The notes below the pieces were generated by a model. That model had not been told where the DNA came from. It saw only the letters and a list, made by a program, of their open reading frames with translations, and made no database searches. The translations under genes and the position numbers were made by a program. From Longitalea arenae (GTDB lineage: Bacteria > Bacteroidota > Bacteroidia > Chitinophagales > Chitinophagaceae), in assembly GCF_016924755.1 (NCBI RefSeq), contig NZ_JAFFJX010000002.1, forward strand, positions 496,001-560,000: a DNA stretch of 64,000 nucleotides. The letters run 5' to 3'. This document shows, one piece after another, positions 45,249-54,539 of this stretch (position 1 is the first letter of the stretch; every line of letters begins with the position of its first letter).

Positions 45249-48071
45249 ATGCCAAAAGACACTTCTATCAAGTCAGTACTGATTATCGGTTCAGGTCCCA
45301 TTGTTATCGGCCAGGCGTGTGAATTTGATTATTCCGGTTCACAGGCGGCCCGTAGTATCCGGGAAGAAGGAATTAAAGTAATTCTCATCAACAGTAACCC
45401 TGCTACTATCATGACCGACCCTATGATGGCCGACCAGGTTTACCTGTTGCCACTGACGGTAGAGAGCATTGAGCAAATACTGGAAGAAAACCAGATTGAT
45501 GCGGTGCTACCGACCATGGGGGGACAAACAGCCTTAAACCTGGCTAAAGAAGCTGCTGAACTCGGTGTGTGGGAAAAATACAACGTTCGAATGATCGGGG
45601 TTGATATTGACGCCATCGATACTGCAGAAGACCGCGAAAAATTCCGCCAGTTAATGTTCAAGATTGGCGTACCGGTCGCTCCTTCCAGAGTTGCTAACTC
45701 CCTGCTCGAAGGAAAGGAATTTGCACAGGAGATCGGTTTCCCGCTCGTAATTCGCCCTTCATTCACCCTGGGTGGAACAGGTGGCGGATTCGTGCATGAC
45801 AAATCTGAGCTGGAAGCCGCACTCGACAGAGGTTTGAAGGCTTCTCCAATTCATGAAGTACTGGTGGAAAAAGCCGTATTGGGATGGAAAGAATATGAGC
45901 TGGAACTCCTGCGCGACAAAAATGACAACGTAGCCATCATCTGTACGGTTGAAAACCTTGATCCCATGGGCGTGCACACCGGCGACTCCATCACCGTAGC
46001 ACCGGCCATGACATTAAGTGACACCGCCTTCCAGGATATGCGCAACAAAGCCATTCTCATGATGCGCAGCCTGGGTAATTTCGCCGGCGGTTGTAACGTA
46101 CAGTTTGCATTGAATCCAGATACGGAAGAATTGATCTCCGTTGAGATCAATCCCCGCGTTAGCCGCTCATCGGCCCTGGCTTCCAAAGCCACCGGTTACC
46201 CCATTGCCAAGATAGCCGCCAAACTGGCGATCGGTTATACGCTCGACGAACTGAAAAACCAGATCACCAAAACCACTTCCGCTTATTTTGAGCCGGCGCT
46301 GGATTACGTGATCGTTAAGATGCCCCGCTGGAACTTTGATAAATTCAAAGGCGCCAACGATACCCTCGGCTTACAAATGAAAAGTGTGGGCGAGGTAATG
46401 GCCATCGGCAGAAGCTTCGGCGAAGCCATCCAGAAAGCCTGTCAAAGTTTGGAGAACAACGCAGTTGGTCTCGGCTATTACGGAAAAAGCCAGATGCATG
46501 CAGAAGAGCTGATCGAATATATAAAGACCCCGAAATGGGACCGCATTTTCCGCATAAAAGATGCGCTCATGGGTGGTGTTTCTGTGGGAACCATTGCCAA
46601 AGCCACCGGCATCGACCGCTGGTTCATCAATGAGATCAAAAAGATCGTTGACCTCGAGAAAGAGATCGCGAAATATAAAACAGCTACCCTGCCCGTCGAA
46701 TTATTGAAGGAAGCCAAATTCCAGGGCTTTAGCGATGAGCAGATCTGCCGCATTATGCAGGATGGCAACGATGAAGAAATATATGCCAAAAGAAAAGCAG
46801 CCGGCATCACCCGCGTGTACAAGATGGTAGATACCTGCAGCGCCGAGTTTGAAGCCAAAACACCTTACTTCTACTCTACTTTCGAATCGGGCAATTACAC
46901 GGAAAGCAAACCAAGCAACCGCAAAAAAGTGATCGTTCTCGGCTCCGGCCCCAACCGTATTGGCCAGGGTATCGAGTTTGACTATTGCTGCGTGCACGGC
47001 TTGCTCGCGCTGAAAGAATGCGGTTATGAGGCCATCATGATGAACTGTAACCCCGAAACCGTGTCTACCGACTTCGACATGGCCGATAAACTGTATTTTG
47101 AACCTGTATTCTGGGAGCACCTGTGGGAACTGATTGAACATGAAAAACCGGAAGGTGTAATTGTTCAGCTAGGCGGACAAACAGCCCTGAAACTGGCAGA
47201 AAGACTGACCAAGAAAGGCGTAAAGATCATAGGTACTTCTTTCGATAATATGGATATCGCCGAAGACCGCGGCCGTTTCAGCGATATGCTGAAAGAGCTG
47301 AATATTCCTTACCCCAACTATGGCACGGCCTACACCGTTGATGAAGCCGTTGAAGTGGCCAACAAAGTTGGCTACCCGGTGCTGGTGCGCCCCAGTTATG
47401 TACTGGGAGGGCAACGGATGCGGATCGTGATCAATGACGAAGAGGTGGAAAAAGCAGTAGTGAGCCTGCTGAAACACATCCCGGGCAATAAGATCCTGAT
47501 CGATCACTTCCTCGATCGTTGCCAGGAGGCCGAAATAGACGCCATTTGCGACGGAGAAGAATTTCACGTAATGGGTGTCATGGAGCATATAGAACCCGCT
47601 GGGATCCATAGCGGTGATAGTAATGCCGTGTTACCACAGTTCAACCTCAGCCCGCTGATCGTTGAGACCATGGAAGAATACGCGCGTAAGATCGCCTTCA
47701 AATTAAATATCAAAGGCCTCATCAACATTCAGTTCGCCATTAAAGATGGCAAAGTGTATGTGATCGAAGCCAACCCAAGGGCATCGCGTACCACACCGTT
47801 TATTGCCAAGGCCTACCAGATCCCCTACCTGAATGTAGCTACCAAGATCATGTTGGGCGCCAATAAACTGCGCGACTTTAAATTCGTGAAACGCCTGAAG
47901 GGCTATGCGATCAAAGAGCCGGTGTTCAGCTTCGAAAAATTCCCTGGCGTTAGTAAAGAGCTGGGACCTGAAATGAAAAGTACCGGTGAAGCCATTCGCT
48001 TTATAAAAGACCTGCGCGATCCGTACTTCCGTCAGCTGTATAAAGACAGAAGTATGTATCTGAGTAAATAG
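45249..48071 (+). CDS. carB: Carbamoyl-phosphate synthase large subunit (short form)
   Basis: Start chosen at the ATG 45249 ([22 protein letters not shown]), giving 940 residues. An upstream frame from 45180 adds a basic, unlikely N-terminus. Two homologous ATP-grasp halves are clear ([13 protein letters not shown] and [13 protein letters not shown], each with a following glycine loop), joined by the oligomerisation domain. The protein ends at [28 protein letters not shown]. The C-terminal MGS-like allosteric domain of E. coli CarB (about 130 residues) is missing, as in many Bacteroidota. It makes carbamoyl phosphate for pyrimidine and arginine synthesis. The small-subunit gene is not adjacent. 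Confidence 0.95.
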   Translation: MPKDTSIKSVLIIGSGPIVIGQACEFDYSGSQAARSIREEGIKVILINSNPATIMTDPMMADQVYLLPLTVESIEQILEENQIDAVLPTMGGQTALNLAKEAAELGVWEKYNVRMIGVDIDAIDTAEDREKFRQLMFKIGVPVAPSRVANSLLEGKEFAQEIGFPLVIRPSFTLGGTGGGFVHDKSELEAALDRGLKASPIHEVLVEKAVLGWKEYELELLRDKNDNVAIICTVENLDPMGVHTGDSITVAPAMTLSDTAFQDMRNKAILMMRSLGNFAGGCNVQFALNPDTEELISVEINPRVSRSSALASKATGYPIAKIAAKLAIGYTLDELKNQITKTTSAYFEPALDYVIVKMPRWNFDKFKGANDTLGLQMKSVGEVMAIGRSFGEAIQKACQSLENNAVGLGYYGKSQMHAEELIEYIKTPKWDRIFRIKDALMGGVSVGTIAKATGIDRWFINEIKKIVDLEKEIAKYKTATLPVELLKEAKFQGFSDEQICRIMQDGNDEEIYAKRKAAGITRVYKMVDTCSAEFEAKTPYFYSTFESGNYTESKPSNRKKVIVLGSGPNRIGQGIEFDYCCVHGLLALKECGYEAIMMNCNPETVSTDFDMADKLYFEPVFWEHLWELIEHEKPEGVIVQLGGQTALKLAERLTKKGVKIIGTSFDNMDIAEDRGRFSDMLKELNIPYPNYGTAYTVDEAVEVANKVGYPVLVRPSYVLGGQRMRIVINDEEVEKAVVSLLKHIPGNKILIDHFLDRCQEAEIDAICDGEEFHVMGVMEHIEPAGIHSGDSNAVLPQFNLSPLIVETMEEYARKIAFKLNIKGLINIQFAIKDGKVYVIEANPRASRTTPFIAKAYQIPYLNVATKIMLGANKLRDFKFVKRLKGYAIKEPVFSFEKFPGVSKELGPEMKSTGEAIRFIKDLRDPYFRQLYKDRSMYLSK

Positions 48072-48090
48072 TTAAGCAGTTAACAAGCAA

Positions 48091-48123
48091 AAGGGAGATA
48101 CGGTTAAAAACCTTATCTCCCTT
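48091..48123. terminator. carB terminator, possibly bidirectional
   Basis: AAGGGAGATA (48091-48100) with TATCTCCCTT (48114-48123), with an inner GGTT/AACC pair. Followed on the plus strand by TCTATTTT. It also lies after the convergent response-regulator gene. Confidence 0.75.
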
Positions 48124-48169
48124 TCTATTTTAGATGCTGTGATATCCTGGTCAATTCGTGAACCTGCTC

Positions 48170-48826
48170 CTATATTTCCACCATGTTATGCTTGATGGCA
48201 TAGATCACCAGTCCCACCCGCGTTTTCACACCCAGCTTTTCAAACAGGGAATTACGATAATCGTCTACTGTACGCGGGCTCACAAACATTTTGCCGGCGA
48301 TATCCTTATAGGTTAATTCAGTACAAACCCATTTCAGGAATTCTTTTTCTTTTTCAGTAAGATGAACGGGTTCGTGCGGCTTATCCATGTCTTTATGCAG
48401 GCCGCTGATGATCTTACCGGATATTAGTTCTGACAGATAGAAGTCCTTGTGCAAGACGGAATCCAGCGCCATTTTCAATTCCTCGGGCTCTGCATTCTTC
48501 ATGATATAACCTTTGGCACCCAGGCGCAGCATGCGAATGATGATATTCTCATCGCTGAACATAGAAAGGGCCAGTATCTTGACCTGTGGAAAGTTCTTGT
48601 ATATCCACTTGGCCGTTTCATAGCCGTCAATATCAGGCATGTTTACATCCAGCAGAATAATGTCGGGGATAACATGCTTGTTAAGCTTTTCCTTCACATC
48701 CTGCCCGTTACTGGCTTCAAACAGCACTTTATAGCCTTCAAAAGAATTTATCAATCGCGCAAGCGCGTTTCGAAGTAAGGTGTGGTCATCAGCAACTGCT
48801 ACCTGTATGTTTTTATTAACAGTCAT
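48170..48826 (-). CDS. NarL/LuxR-type response regulator
   Basis: 218 residues. The receiver domain has acidic ADDH (12-15), the phosphoacceptor D60 in IILLDVNMPDIDGYE, and LALSMFSDE and KGYIMKNAEPEELK. The C-terminal LuxR helix-turn-helix is at about 150-215 (LTEKEKEFLKWVCTELTYKDIAGKMFVSPRTVDDYR). It overlaps the sensor-kinase gene by 11 bases and is the last gene of a four-gene operon with two membrane proteins. Its targets are not visible here. Confidence 0.93.
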   Translation of the reverse strand: MTVNKNIQVAVADDHTLLRNALARLINSFEGYKVLFEASNGQDVKEKLNKHVIPDIILLDVNMPDIDGYETAKWIYKNFPQVKILALSMFSDENIIIRMLRLGAKGYIMKNAEPEELKMALDSVLHKDFYLSELISGKIISGLHKDMDKPHEPVHLTEKEKEFLKWVCTELTYKDIAGKMFVSPRTVDDYRNSLFEKLGVKTRVGLVIYAIKHNMVEI

Positions 48827-49622
48827 TATCGGAATGGGGTAATGGCAACTGGATGGTAACTATGGTACCCTGCCCTGGTTCACTTTGCATATCAATATCT
48901 GCACCGATCAACTTTGCACGGTTGAAAATACTCTTTAATCCAACACCAGCCGCAGACGACGTGGAATTTTTCTTTTCCCTTACATTGAATCCAATGCCAT
49001 CGTCGGTTATTTTCATTATAAACTTATCGTCAAGATAGGTAAGGTTTACCAGTATCTTTTTGGCTTTGGAATGTTTTAGAATGTTGTTCAGGTTTTCCTG
49101 GAAGATCCTGAATAATACGATCGATTTCTGATCGTCGAGGCTTTCCTCAATCCCTGAAATAGAGAACTCAATTTCCAGTAAGCCTGTCTTGTTTATATTT
49201 TCCAACTCAAAATGGATGGATTCCGCCAAACCGATCTGGGTTATGCGATCGGTATGGAGGCTTTTGGTCAGGTTGGCCAGATCGACCATTGCTTTATTCA
49301 AGACCTGGCGGGCGCCCTGCACCGGTTCCCAGGCCTCGTGTTTATCATCCATGGGTAATACAGCTAAAGACAATTTTACCACCGATAGCATCTGACCGAT
49401 ATTATCATGTAGCTCCTGGCCAATATTCTTAAAGGTCTCTTCCTGGATCTCCAGTTGTGATTTCAGTGCTTCCCGTTCATACTCCTCCTTCATGCGGTTG
49501 ATCTCTAATTCCTGCCGGTGCTGCCTGCGCTGGTACAGGAATAGGATGGTAACAATAAAGCCTACCAGCATTACCGCCAGAATTGCACCAATTATGATTA
49601 CAACGTATATCTCCGATTTCAT
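48816..49622 (-). CDS. Sensor histidine kinase of the HisKA_3/NarX type, no sensor domain
   Basis: 268 residues. A single TM helix (about 6-30) is followed by a coiled-coil linker (about 33-66). The HisKA_3 phosphoacceptor is H72 in QELHDNIGQML, and a HATPase domain follows with NILKHSKAKKILVNL, DDGIGFNV and GVGLKSIFNRAKLIGADIDMQSEPGQGT. There is essentially no extracytoplasmic domain, so it cannot sense by itself through a periplasmic sensor. It is 87 bases downstream of two paralogous multi-TM proteins and overlaps its response regulator. Confidence 0.93.
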   Translation of the reverse strand: MKSEIYVVIIIGAILAVMLVGFIVTILFLYQRRQHRQELEINRMKEEYEREALKSQLEIQEETFKNIGQELHDNIGQMLSVVKLSLAVLPMDDKHEAWEPVQGARQVLNKAMVDLANLTKSLHTDRITQIGLAESIHFELENINKTGLLEIEFSISGIEESLDDQKSIVLFRIFQENLNNILKHSKAKKILVNLTYLDDKFIMKITDDGIGFNVREKKNSTSSAAGVGLKSIFNRAKLIGADIDMQSEPGQGTIVTIQLPLPHSDNDC

Positions 49623-49709
49623 ATTAGGATCCTTGGAGCCAGCAATTTAGCATAAAGTTCAACGCTGTACGGGGGAAGCTCAGAGTTTTTATACCGGATT
49701 GAAATACCA

Positions 49710-50375
49710 CTATAACAGCTTATGCGCTTTTTGCGACCGCCGGTAAAAACAGAATCCTATCACAAACATCGCATAGGCGATACAATACATTATCAGCAGA
49801 ATAATATACAATATTTTTATTTCGAACGGAGTGGCATTCAACAGTAATGTCCAGGGCAGGATCAGCGGCATGGTACAGCAATAATAGAACAGGATGCTGC
49901 ACGCGATCCAGAAGCCTGCTTTAAAAAAGGGATTTGTGTCGCCCGTGCCACGAAAGAGGGTAAAGAGATAATACCCGCTGAAAACCAACATCATTAAACC
50001 ACCCATAAAATACACGCCTGAATTATAATAATTAATGCCCTGAATAAAAAAGATGAGCGGTATGGCCAGGAGCAGATACATGCCCGCAGCGTATATGATC
50101 CATTTTCTGATGGCAGATGTGCGCAGCAGCTGGTATAAGGTGAAACTGTAAAACAGGAACTCTATGATCAGAAATATATTACAGATAGCGTGGTCATTGC
50201 CGTATTTCCTCGACCAGTATTGTGCAAACCGCTCTTCCCCGAATTTAAGAAGCAGGAACCAGGGCAAATACCTGACATACAAAGCTGCCGGCTTGTTTTT
50301 ATATACGGCCAATATGCCGGCGGCAAAACCAGTTAGTAAGATGATAAGATAGGTTTCAAATAAGAATGTGATCAT
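49710..50375 (-). CDS. Multi-TM protein, paralog of the preceding gene (B)
   Basis: 221 residues with about seven hydrophobic helices, no known domain. FYYCCTMPLI (163-172) matches FFYCCTFPLI of the upstream neighbour at the same distance from the C-terminus. Also shared are the GFWIACSILF/PFWICSGLLF helix and the aromatic EFLFYSF/EFEFEYY segment. It starts nine bases after the neighbour's stop. It lies upstream of a kinase that lacks a sensor domain and is a candidate signal-perceiving subunit. This is inference. Confidence 0.85.
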   Translation of the reverse strand: MITFLFETYLIILLTGFAAGILAVYKNKPAALYVRYLPWFLLLKFGEERFAQYWSRKYGNDHAICNIFLIIEFLFYSFTLYQLLRTSAIRKWIIYAAGMYLLLAIPLIFFIQGINYYNSGVYFMGGLMMLVFSGYYLFTLFRGTGDTNPFFKAGFWIACSILFYYCCTMPLILPWTLLLNATPFEIKILYIILLIMYCIAYAMFVIGFCFYRRSQKAHKLL

Positions 50376-50384
50376 GTGATATAA

Positions 50385-51065
50385 TCAGGATACATTTTTT
50401 TGCAGGGATTTTCCAAAGCGGAGCCTGCATAAGAAAGCAATGGAAAACAGAGAATATAATAAAATATTGAGCAGTTGCAGGATAGCGTTCAGATTTTTCA
50501 GGATAATATGCGACAAGCCGCTCAGTTGATTCCATAAACCGATCAGCGGGAATGTACAACAGTAAAAGAACAAAAGCCCCGAACATATCCAGAATGGCGG
50601 TTCTTTAATGAGGTTGACTGAATGCTTGGATTGAAATATTTCAAAAAAGTAATAAATGCAGGCGGCTACTACCAGCAAACAACCCAGTGAATAAGTTATG
50701 GTATGAAATTTACCGGGTTGTATATACAGCATATTGATCAGCACCAGCAGCGGGTAAATGGCCAGCGCCCAGGAAATGGCCGTCTTGGCCTTAGGTTTAT
50801 AGATACTATATCTGATAATTAGTAAATAATACTCAAATTCGAAAGCTGTGAAAATGGTGAATAAAAGCGACATATCGATCTTATACTTCATAAACTGCAT
50901 CCCCGTGATCTCTACAGCGATCGTTATTAACATATAGGGTGGGAAGGTCTTCAGGTACTGCGGTATGGATGCCTGAAAATACAGGGTGATAGACGCTAAA
51001 AAGCAGATGACCTCAATTATCAGAAAAAGTATATTCATCTCAGGCGCTAATGTAGATATAAACAT
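50385..51065 (-). CDS. Multi-TM protein, paralog of the following gene (A)
   Basis: 226 residues, about seven hydrophobic helices with few charged residues outside loops. No known domain recognised. Met10 is an alternative start. FFYCCTFPLI (166-175) is the diagnostic segment shared with the next gene. It is the first gene of the operon A-B-kinase-regulator. Upstream on the other side of a terminator (51067-51107) is an orphan gene, so its promoter probably lies right before it. Likely an inner-membrane protein. Confidence 0.85.
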   Translation of the reverse strand: MFISTLAPEMNILFLIIEVICFLASITLYFQASIPQYLKTFPPYMLITIAVEITGMQFMKYKIDMSLLFTIFTAFEFEYYLLIIRYSIYKPKAKTAISWALAIYPLLVLINMLYIQPGKFHTITYSLGCLLVVAACIYYFFEIFQSKHSVNLIKEPPFWICSGLLFFYCCTFPLIGLWNQLSGLSHIILKNLNAILQLLNILLYSLFSIAFLCRLRFGKSLQKNVS

Positions 51066-51066
51066 T

Positions 51067-51107
51067 AAAAAAAATCCGTCCGGGCTAAACCTGGACGGAT
51101 TTTTTTA
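51067..51107. terminator. Strong terminator between the orphan gene and the membrane-pair operon
   Basis: Stem AAAATCCGTCC (51071-51081) with GGACGGATTTT (51093-51103), A run to the left and T run to the right, so it works on both strands. On the minus strand it ends the 51129-51602 transcript. Confidence 0.85.
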
Positions 51108-51128
51108 ATATGATCTGCTACAAATTTC

Positions 51129-51602
51129 TTATACGATCACCATGCCCTTTTGGCCCTTGTCAATGATAGTGATGCCAAATCCATCATCGCCATTGCCAAC
51201 ACCGCTTCCGGGAGGCCATGAACCCATATTGTAAGCCAGCAATTGTTTGCCGTTATTGGTTTCATGGTAAACGCTTTTATGGGTAACGCCATTTGCTGTT
51301 TCCTGGCGGTCGGTAGCTACAAACACGGTGGTCTGGCGGCCGGCATACTCGGGTCTTTCATTAAAATGCTCAGGGTACACACCAAAGTGGATGCTGATGG
51401 CATTCGCTCCCGCCTCTTTTGACCTTTTCAAAAATTCTTCCAGTTCCTCGATCGTATAATAAAGACTCAATGAATCTTCCTGACCAATGCGCTCAGAATT
51501 CTGCTTCCAACGTTCTTGTTTATAGGTACGGATAAGCGTATCTACATGGTTAGTATCCACGTATTTTCCTACCCTTACGGATTTTTTTTCAATAGTAGTC
51601 AT
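51129..51602 (-). CDS. Conserved-looking orphan protein, 157 residues
   Basis: No family recognised. The protein is soluble and has no signal peptide. It has a helical stretch (TIEELEEFLKRSKEAGANAISIHFGVYPEHFNERPEYAGRQTTVFVATDRQ) and a C-terminal glycine-rich segment (NMGSWPPGSGVGNGDDGFGITIIDKGQKGMVIV). Residues HFGVYPEHF and TVFVATDR give a mixed alpha/beta impression. Codon use and a clear terminator support a real gene. Transcribed alone. Confidence 0.75.
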   Translation of the reverse strand: MTTIEKKSVRVGKYVDTNHVDTLIRTYKQERWKQNSERIGQEDSLSLYYTIEELEEFLKRSKEAGANAISIHFGVYPEHFNERPEYAGRQTTVFVATDRQETANGVTHKSVYHETNNGKQLLAYNMGSWPPGSGVGNGDDGFGITIIDKGQKGMVIV

Positions 51603-52192
51603 AGCTTGTGAGTTTTGATATGAGTGATTGTGTTGTCGATGTAAAAGTAGCCGCGAGACGGCAGCAATCTTCGGTTAGAACTAGGTGTTAGTCAACTGAT
51701 TACAAATTACTTTTATTCGTAAACTGAAGAAGTTCAATTAGTCACGTGAAAAAGACGGTGCAAATACCGTGAAACGAGGGAGATTTTACCGTTAAAACAG
51801 CAAGCTTTACCCCCGTCTTTTTACGGGGGTCGTCGGGCCGTTATTTACCCGTACAAAAAACCGTAGTTAATAAATCGCGCTTTTCTGGCATGTATCCGGT
51901 TTTTGTCAGAAATTAGACATGGAGAGTTGCTATCATCCCGTTTTAGAAATCCAATGGTCCTGTGAAAACCCGCCGACAGATTTCCTCAAGGCTTTTGTTA
52001 TCCTACAAATCCTCTTGAGGAAATTTTATTCTGATAACAGAATTTTCCTTTTTCAAACTACCTGCTTTATCTTTTTACCATTAGCCTTGTCCTTTTTTGA
52101 TAAAGTAGGTAGTTTGTTTTTCCCGCCCCGCTCATCATTCTCAAAGATTCCTTTCTTATTATCAATGCTATAGTTGTAAACGCCTTGTTGGT
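51603..52192. ncRNA. Gene-free stretch with stacked hairpins, possible plus-strand small RNA
   Basis: No credible gene in 590 bases. Plus-strand structures are ACGGT/ACCGT near 51754-51770, ACCCCCGT/ACGGGGGT (51809-51830), then three consecutive hairpins each running into T residues: 51981-52023 (10-base stem), 52028-52046 (6-base stem), 52054-52120 (18-base stem with one G-T pair, then TTTTT). An 84-codon frame at 51919-52173 is composed of hairpin sequence and is spurious. The precise 5' end is unknown. Not matched to any known riboswitch. Confidence 0.35.
52054..52121 (+). terminator. Long-stem plus-strand terminator
   Basis: CAAACTACCTGCTTTATC (52054-52071) pairs with GATAAAGTAGGTAGTTTG (52099-52116), one G-T pair, T-rich loop, followed by TTTTT. 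There is no gene upstream on this strand within 7 kb other than carB, whose own terminator is at 48091. Confidence 0.8.
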
Positions 52193-54292
52193 ATGTCATC
52201 GTCCCCGCCTGCCTGGCCCATTTGGAAAGGAGCTCCTTTTATCCGGCTTGTTATTCCGCTCATAGTTGGTATTACGTACCAATGGTATTTGCCTTTTTCT
52301 GCGTTGTTCTTATGGCTGTTCTTTACCGCCAGTGCTGCTGCAGGCTGGCTATTTTCTTTTTTACCACTGTTTCGCCAATACCGTGCCCAATGGTATAACG
52401 GCGCATGGCTGCACGCGCTGTTATTCGCCACAGGAGGTTTAGTTTTATATTACAATGACATACGACTTCAGGAAACGAGTATCAGCAGGAGATACTCACT
52501 AGGAAAGGCTGTTCTGGTAACCATTGAAGAACCCCTGGCTGAAAAGAAACAATCCTATAAGACCATTGCATCCGTTCAGGCTGTTCTCTTTGATCATTCG
52601 ATCAGTAAAGCCAGTGGCAGGATCCTTCTGTACTTTCAGAAAGACAGTGCTGTTCAGCATCTTCAATATGGCAATCAGTTGTTACTTTTCAAGGCATTGC
52701 AACCGGTAAAAAACACAGGCAACCCCGGCTGCTTTGATTATCAGCAGTATTGCACTTTTCAGGGTATCTCATACCAGGTATACCTCAAGAAAGACGAGTT
52801 CGTTGCGCTCAAAATAGAAAATGAAAATCTGTTTCGGAAATTTCTTTTATCCACAAGGGCTAAAATTATTGCCCTGCTTCAAAAATACATCCCGGGCCAA
52901 AGAGAAAGTGGCCTGGCCGAAGCTATGCTTATCGGTTATAAAGAGGACCTTGACAAAAGCCTGGTTCAATCTTACTCCAATACAGGCGTAGTGCATATCA
53001 TAGCCATTTCCGGCTTACACCTGGGCCTCATTTACTGGCTATTAATGCTATTTTGCCGGCCGCTGGTCAAACATGCCAGCGGCCGGATCCTGCGGCCCAT
53101 AATCATTATTGCCGGCCTTTGGATCTTCAGCTGTATTGCCGGCGGCTCCCCATCCGTTTTGCGCTCTGCGGTTATGTTCACCTGCCTGGTCATTGGCGAA
53201 CATATGAACAGGAAAACAAGCGTATATAACAGCCTAGCAGCTTCTGCTTTCCTGCTTCTTTGCTATAATCCCTTCTGGTTGTGGGATGCAGGCTTTCAAC
53301 TCTCCTATGCCGCGGTGCTTAGTCTTGCGATTTTCTATAAGCCCATTTACCATTGCCTGTTTGTGCGTAATAAACTCTTTGACCTTTTATGGAAATCTAC
53401 CGCTGTTACCTTGGCCGCTCAAATCCTCACGGTACCGGTTTCTGTATTTCACTTTCATCAGTTCCCCAACTTATTTCTGCTCGCCAACCTGTTGGCAGTA
53501 CCCTTATCGAGCCTGATTATCATTGGTGAAATACTCTTATGCGCAGCATACCTCGTTCCATACATGGCAGCGGCCATCGGTTATTGCTTACATTACGCGA
53601 TCTACGGTTTAAATACTTTTATTGAAACGGTAAGCAGCCTGCCCTTTGCCACTATGAACAATCTGCTGATCAGTTGGCCGCAGCTCGGGTGTTTGTACCT
53701 GTTTATCAGCGCTATGGCATGGTGGTTATTTTATTGCAACAGAAAAGCTTTTATAATTTCCTTAACGGCCCTGTTTCTTTTTGTGACCTTTGGGGTGATT
53801 GATGAATGGAAAGCTTTGCTGCAAAGGAAACTGATCGTTTATAATGTGCCGCGGCATAGCGCCATTGACGTTATAATAGGCAAGCAATACTTCTTTTCAG
53901 CTGATAGCGCCTTGCTGGCAAATGAGCCATTACAAAAATTTCACCTGCAACCGGCTCGGTTAATGCACCGCGTAATCACCCCGTTCTATACCGGAAAATT
54001 ACCGGGTAAAAAAAACTTTTACCGGTATGGTAACACCACTTTTTTGGTCATCGGCCAATCCCCTGCCCCAGCCCCGCACACTTCAAAAACACCGGTTGAT
54101 ATTATTATTATTTTCAATAACCCATCCCTTAAAATCGCCCAACTGACCAGTGTTTTTCCCTGCCGCCGCTTCGTTTTTGACGCATCCAACGCTCCCTGGA
54201 AAACAGCAAAATGGCTGCAGGAATGTGATCAATTGGGGCTTTCCGGCTTTTCGGTGGCCGACAGCGGCGCTTTTGTTTTCAACCTGTATTAA
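52193..54292 (+). CDS. comEC: ComEC/Rec2-family competence protein, no metallo-beta-lactamase domain
   Basis: 699 residues. N-terminal hydrophobic helices and an OB-like DUF4131 region (about 60-200) precede the competence domain. That domain shows GLAEAMLIGYKEDLDKSLVQSYSNTGVVHIIAISGLHLGLIYWLL, PSVLRSAVMFT and NLFLLANLLAVPLSSLIIIGEILLCAAYL. It is the inner-membrane channel for incoming single-stranded DNA. The C-terminal ~150 residues carry no HxHxDH motif, so the usual metallo-beta-lactamase nuclease part is absent or degenerate. The gene is preceded by the hairpin-rich stretch. Other com genes are not in the window. Confidence 0.9.
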   Translation: MSSSPPAWPIWKGAPFIRLVIPLIVGITYQWYLPFSALFLWLFFTASAAAGWLFSFLPLFRQYRAQWYNGAWLHALLFATGGLVLYYNDIRLQETSISRRYSLGKAVLVTIEEPLAEKKQSYKTIASVQAVLFDHSISKASGRILLYFQKDSAVQHLQYGNQLLLFKALQPVKNTGNPGCFDYQQYCTFQGISYQVYLKKDEFVALKIENENLFRKFLLSTRAKIIALLQKYIPGQRESGLAEAMLIGYKEDLDKSLVQSYSNTGVVHIIAISGLHLGLIYWLLMLFCRPLVKHASGRILRPIIIIAGLWIFSCIAGGSPSVLRSAVMFTCLVIGEHMNRKTSVYNSLAASAFLLLCYNPFWLWDAGFQLSYAAVLSLAIFYKPIYHCLFVRNKLFDLLWKSTAVTLAAQILTVPVSVFHFHQFPNLFLLANLLAVPLSSLIIIGEILLCAAYLVPYMAAAIGYCLHYAIYGLNTFIETVSSLPFATMNNLLISWPQLGCLYLFISAMAWWLFYCNRKAFIISLTALFLFVTFGVIDEWKALLQRKLIVYNVPRHSAIDVIIGKQYFFSADSALLANEPLQKFHLQPARLMHRVITPFYTGKLPGKKNFYRYGNTTFLVIGQSPAPAPHTSKTPVDIIIIFNNPSLKIAQLTSVFPCRRFVFDASNAPWKTAKWLQECDQLGLSGFSVADSGAFVFNLY

Positions 54293-54302
54293 CCTACCTT
54301 TG
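54272..54302 (+). promoter_or_regulatory. Consensus Bacteroidota promoter for the SusC gene at 54581
   Basis: TTTG (54272-54275), 19-base spacer, TACCTTTG (54295-54302) match the -33 TTTG / -7 TAnnTTTG consensus with correct spacing. Transcription would start near 54307, about 270 bases before the ATG at 54581. It overlaps the last codons of comEC. Confidence 0.65.
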
Positions 54303-54313
54303 CGCCCTTAAAT

Positions 54314-54444
54314 CAATGGGCAATGGGCAATGGGCAATGGGCAATGGGCAATGGGCAATGGGCAATGGGCAATGGGCAATGGGCAATGGGCAATGGGCAA
54401 TGGGCAATGGGCAATGGGCAATGGGCAATGGGCAATGGGCAATG
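54314..54444. repeat. Tandem 7-mer array GGGCAAT, about 18.7 copies
   Basis: 131 bases of perfect or near-perfect GGGCAAT repeats. It lies entirely between the promoter at 54272-54302 and the SusC ATG, so it should be transcribed in the leader. Any frame reads a repeating PLPIAHC-type peptide on the minus strand, which is an artefact of the 7-base period and not a gene. Confidence 0.97.
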
Positions 54445-54490
54445 AATTTTGAAGGCGCAAGATAATTATTAATCCGAATAGTCGCGAGCT

Positions 54491-54539
54491 ATTCACCATT
54501 CACCATTCACTATTCACCATTCACGATTGACGATTCACG
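54491..54539. repeat. Tandem 7-mer ATTCACC arm
   Basis: ATTCACC, ATTCACC, ATTCACT, ATTCACC, ATTCACG, then ATTGACG and ATTCACG. ATTCACC is the inverse of GGTGAAT. A 46-base spacer (54445-54490) separates it from the GGGCAAT array. The same layout recurs at 59454-59579. Confidence 0.85.

Noticed and set aside
51740-51835. Cobalamin-type riboswitch
   Set aside because: GGTGCAAATACCG looks like part of one, but the B12 box and the rest of the core are missing and no B12-related gene follows.
51919-52173. 84-codon plus-strand frame upstream of comEC
   Set aside because: It runs across three hairpins with T runs, and its Phe/Leu-rich product reflects those T runs rather than a protein.
54314-54444. 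CRISPR array
   Set aside because: The units are 7 bases with no spacers between them, and there are no cas genes in the window.
54308-54499. Minus-strand open frame with repeated PLPIAHC peptides
   Set aside because: A 7-base tandem repeat without stop words is open in all frames; there is no gene signal apart from the repeat.
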